This document shows positions 5,324 to 5,419 of a stretch of DNA of 5,419 nt, in pieces. The notes under the pieces were generated by a model that had not been told where the DNA came from, did no database searches, and worked only from the letters and a program-made list of their open reading frames with translations. Position 1 is the first letter of the stretch. Each line of letters starts with the position of its first letter. Position numbers and translations under genes: made by a program. The DNA comes from Thermoplasmata archaeon (GTDB lineage Archaea; Thermoplasmatota; Thermoplasmata; GCA-020350865): positions 2,400,687 to 2,406,105 of the forward strand of contig CP070726.1 in NCBI GenBank assembly GCA_020350865.1. The letters run 5' to 3'.

Positions 5324-5419
5324 ATGGAAGTCAACCTGACAATGATCATGCCTGTGATAATTCCGTCACTTTTTATTATCTGGCTTGGGTCCTTGTACCT
5401 TAGGAAAAAAACCGTTGTT
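5324..5419 (+). CDS. N-terminus of a small or membrane-anchored protein (3' partial)
   Basis: Thirty-two codons run to the window edge without a stop. The start MEVNLTMIMPVIIPSLFIIW continues into LGSLYLRKKTVV: a short N-terminal segment, a hydrophobic helix at about 7-26, then a basic RKK cluster, so the N-terminus is probably outside and the following part cytoplasmic. I do not recognise the family from so little. A promoter (5241-5247) and a ribosome binding site (5310-5317) lie in front, and an in-frame stop upstream at 5270-5272 rules out a longer N-terminus from a standard start codon. Confidence 0.7.
   Translation, partial: MEVNLTMIMPVIIPSLFIIWLGSLYLRKKTVV

Overview
The window is archaeal, probably a Thermoplasmatota-like euryarchaeon of roughly balanced base composition. 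The evidence is a TRAM-fused translation initiation factor aIF2-beta, an archaeal UPF0282 (COG2248) metallo-beta-lactamase protein, and BRE/TATA-type promoters placed so that two genes would be read as leaderless mRNAs. The phylum is inferred from gene family style, not from a marker tree.

Layout, left to right. (1) Positions 1-1902, plus strand: the 3' part of a large cell-surface protein that begins before the window. It has four FN3-like domains (the first cut), an Ig-like beta-sandwich, one transmembrane helix, a cytoplasmic tail with four copies of a short FIP(D/T) motif, and a terminal CPxC...CPxC zinc ribbon. (2) Positions 1911-2432, minus strand: a stand-alone macro-domain (ADP-ribose-binding) protein, convergent with the surface protein across an 8-bp gap. 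(3) A divergent intergenic region of 116 bp carrying a clear promoter. (4) Positions 2549-3175, plus: aIF2-beta with a C-terminal TRAM domain. (5) Positions 3224-4090, plus: UPF0282 MBL-fold protein, 48 bp downstream and possibly co-transcribed. (6) Positions 4151-5122, plus: a ten-helix DMT-superfamily (GRP/TMEM144-like) transporter with its own promoter. (7) Positions 5123-5323: a 201-bp gap holding a short GNAT-like coding remnant, a TATA box and a leader with a two-codon ORF. (8) Position 5324 onward: the start of a small membrane protein cut by the window edge.

The genes do not form an obvious single pathway. aIF2-beta and UPF0282 (annotated as a predicted metal-dependent RNase family) could make an RNA/translation pair, but that is an inference from adjacency. 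The transporter and the last gene look like separate transcription units. The most unusual object is the tail of the first protein: a repeated cytoplasmic linear motif followed by a zinc ribbon on a protein whose outside is made of FN3 domains. No mobile element, CRISPR array, tRNA or rRNA was seen, and no gene-free stretch exceeds about 200 bases.
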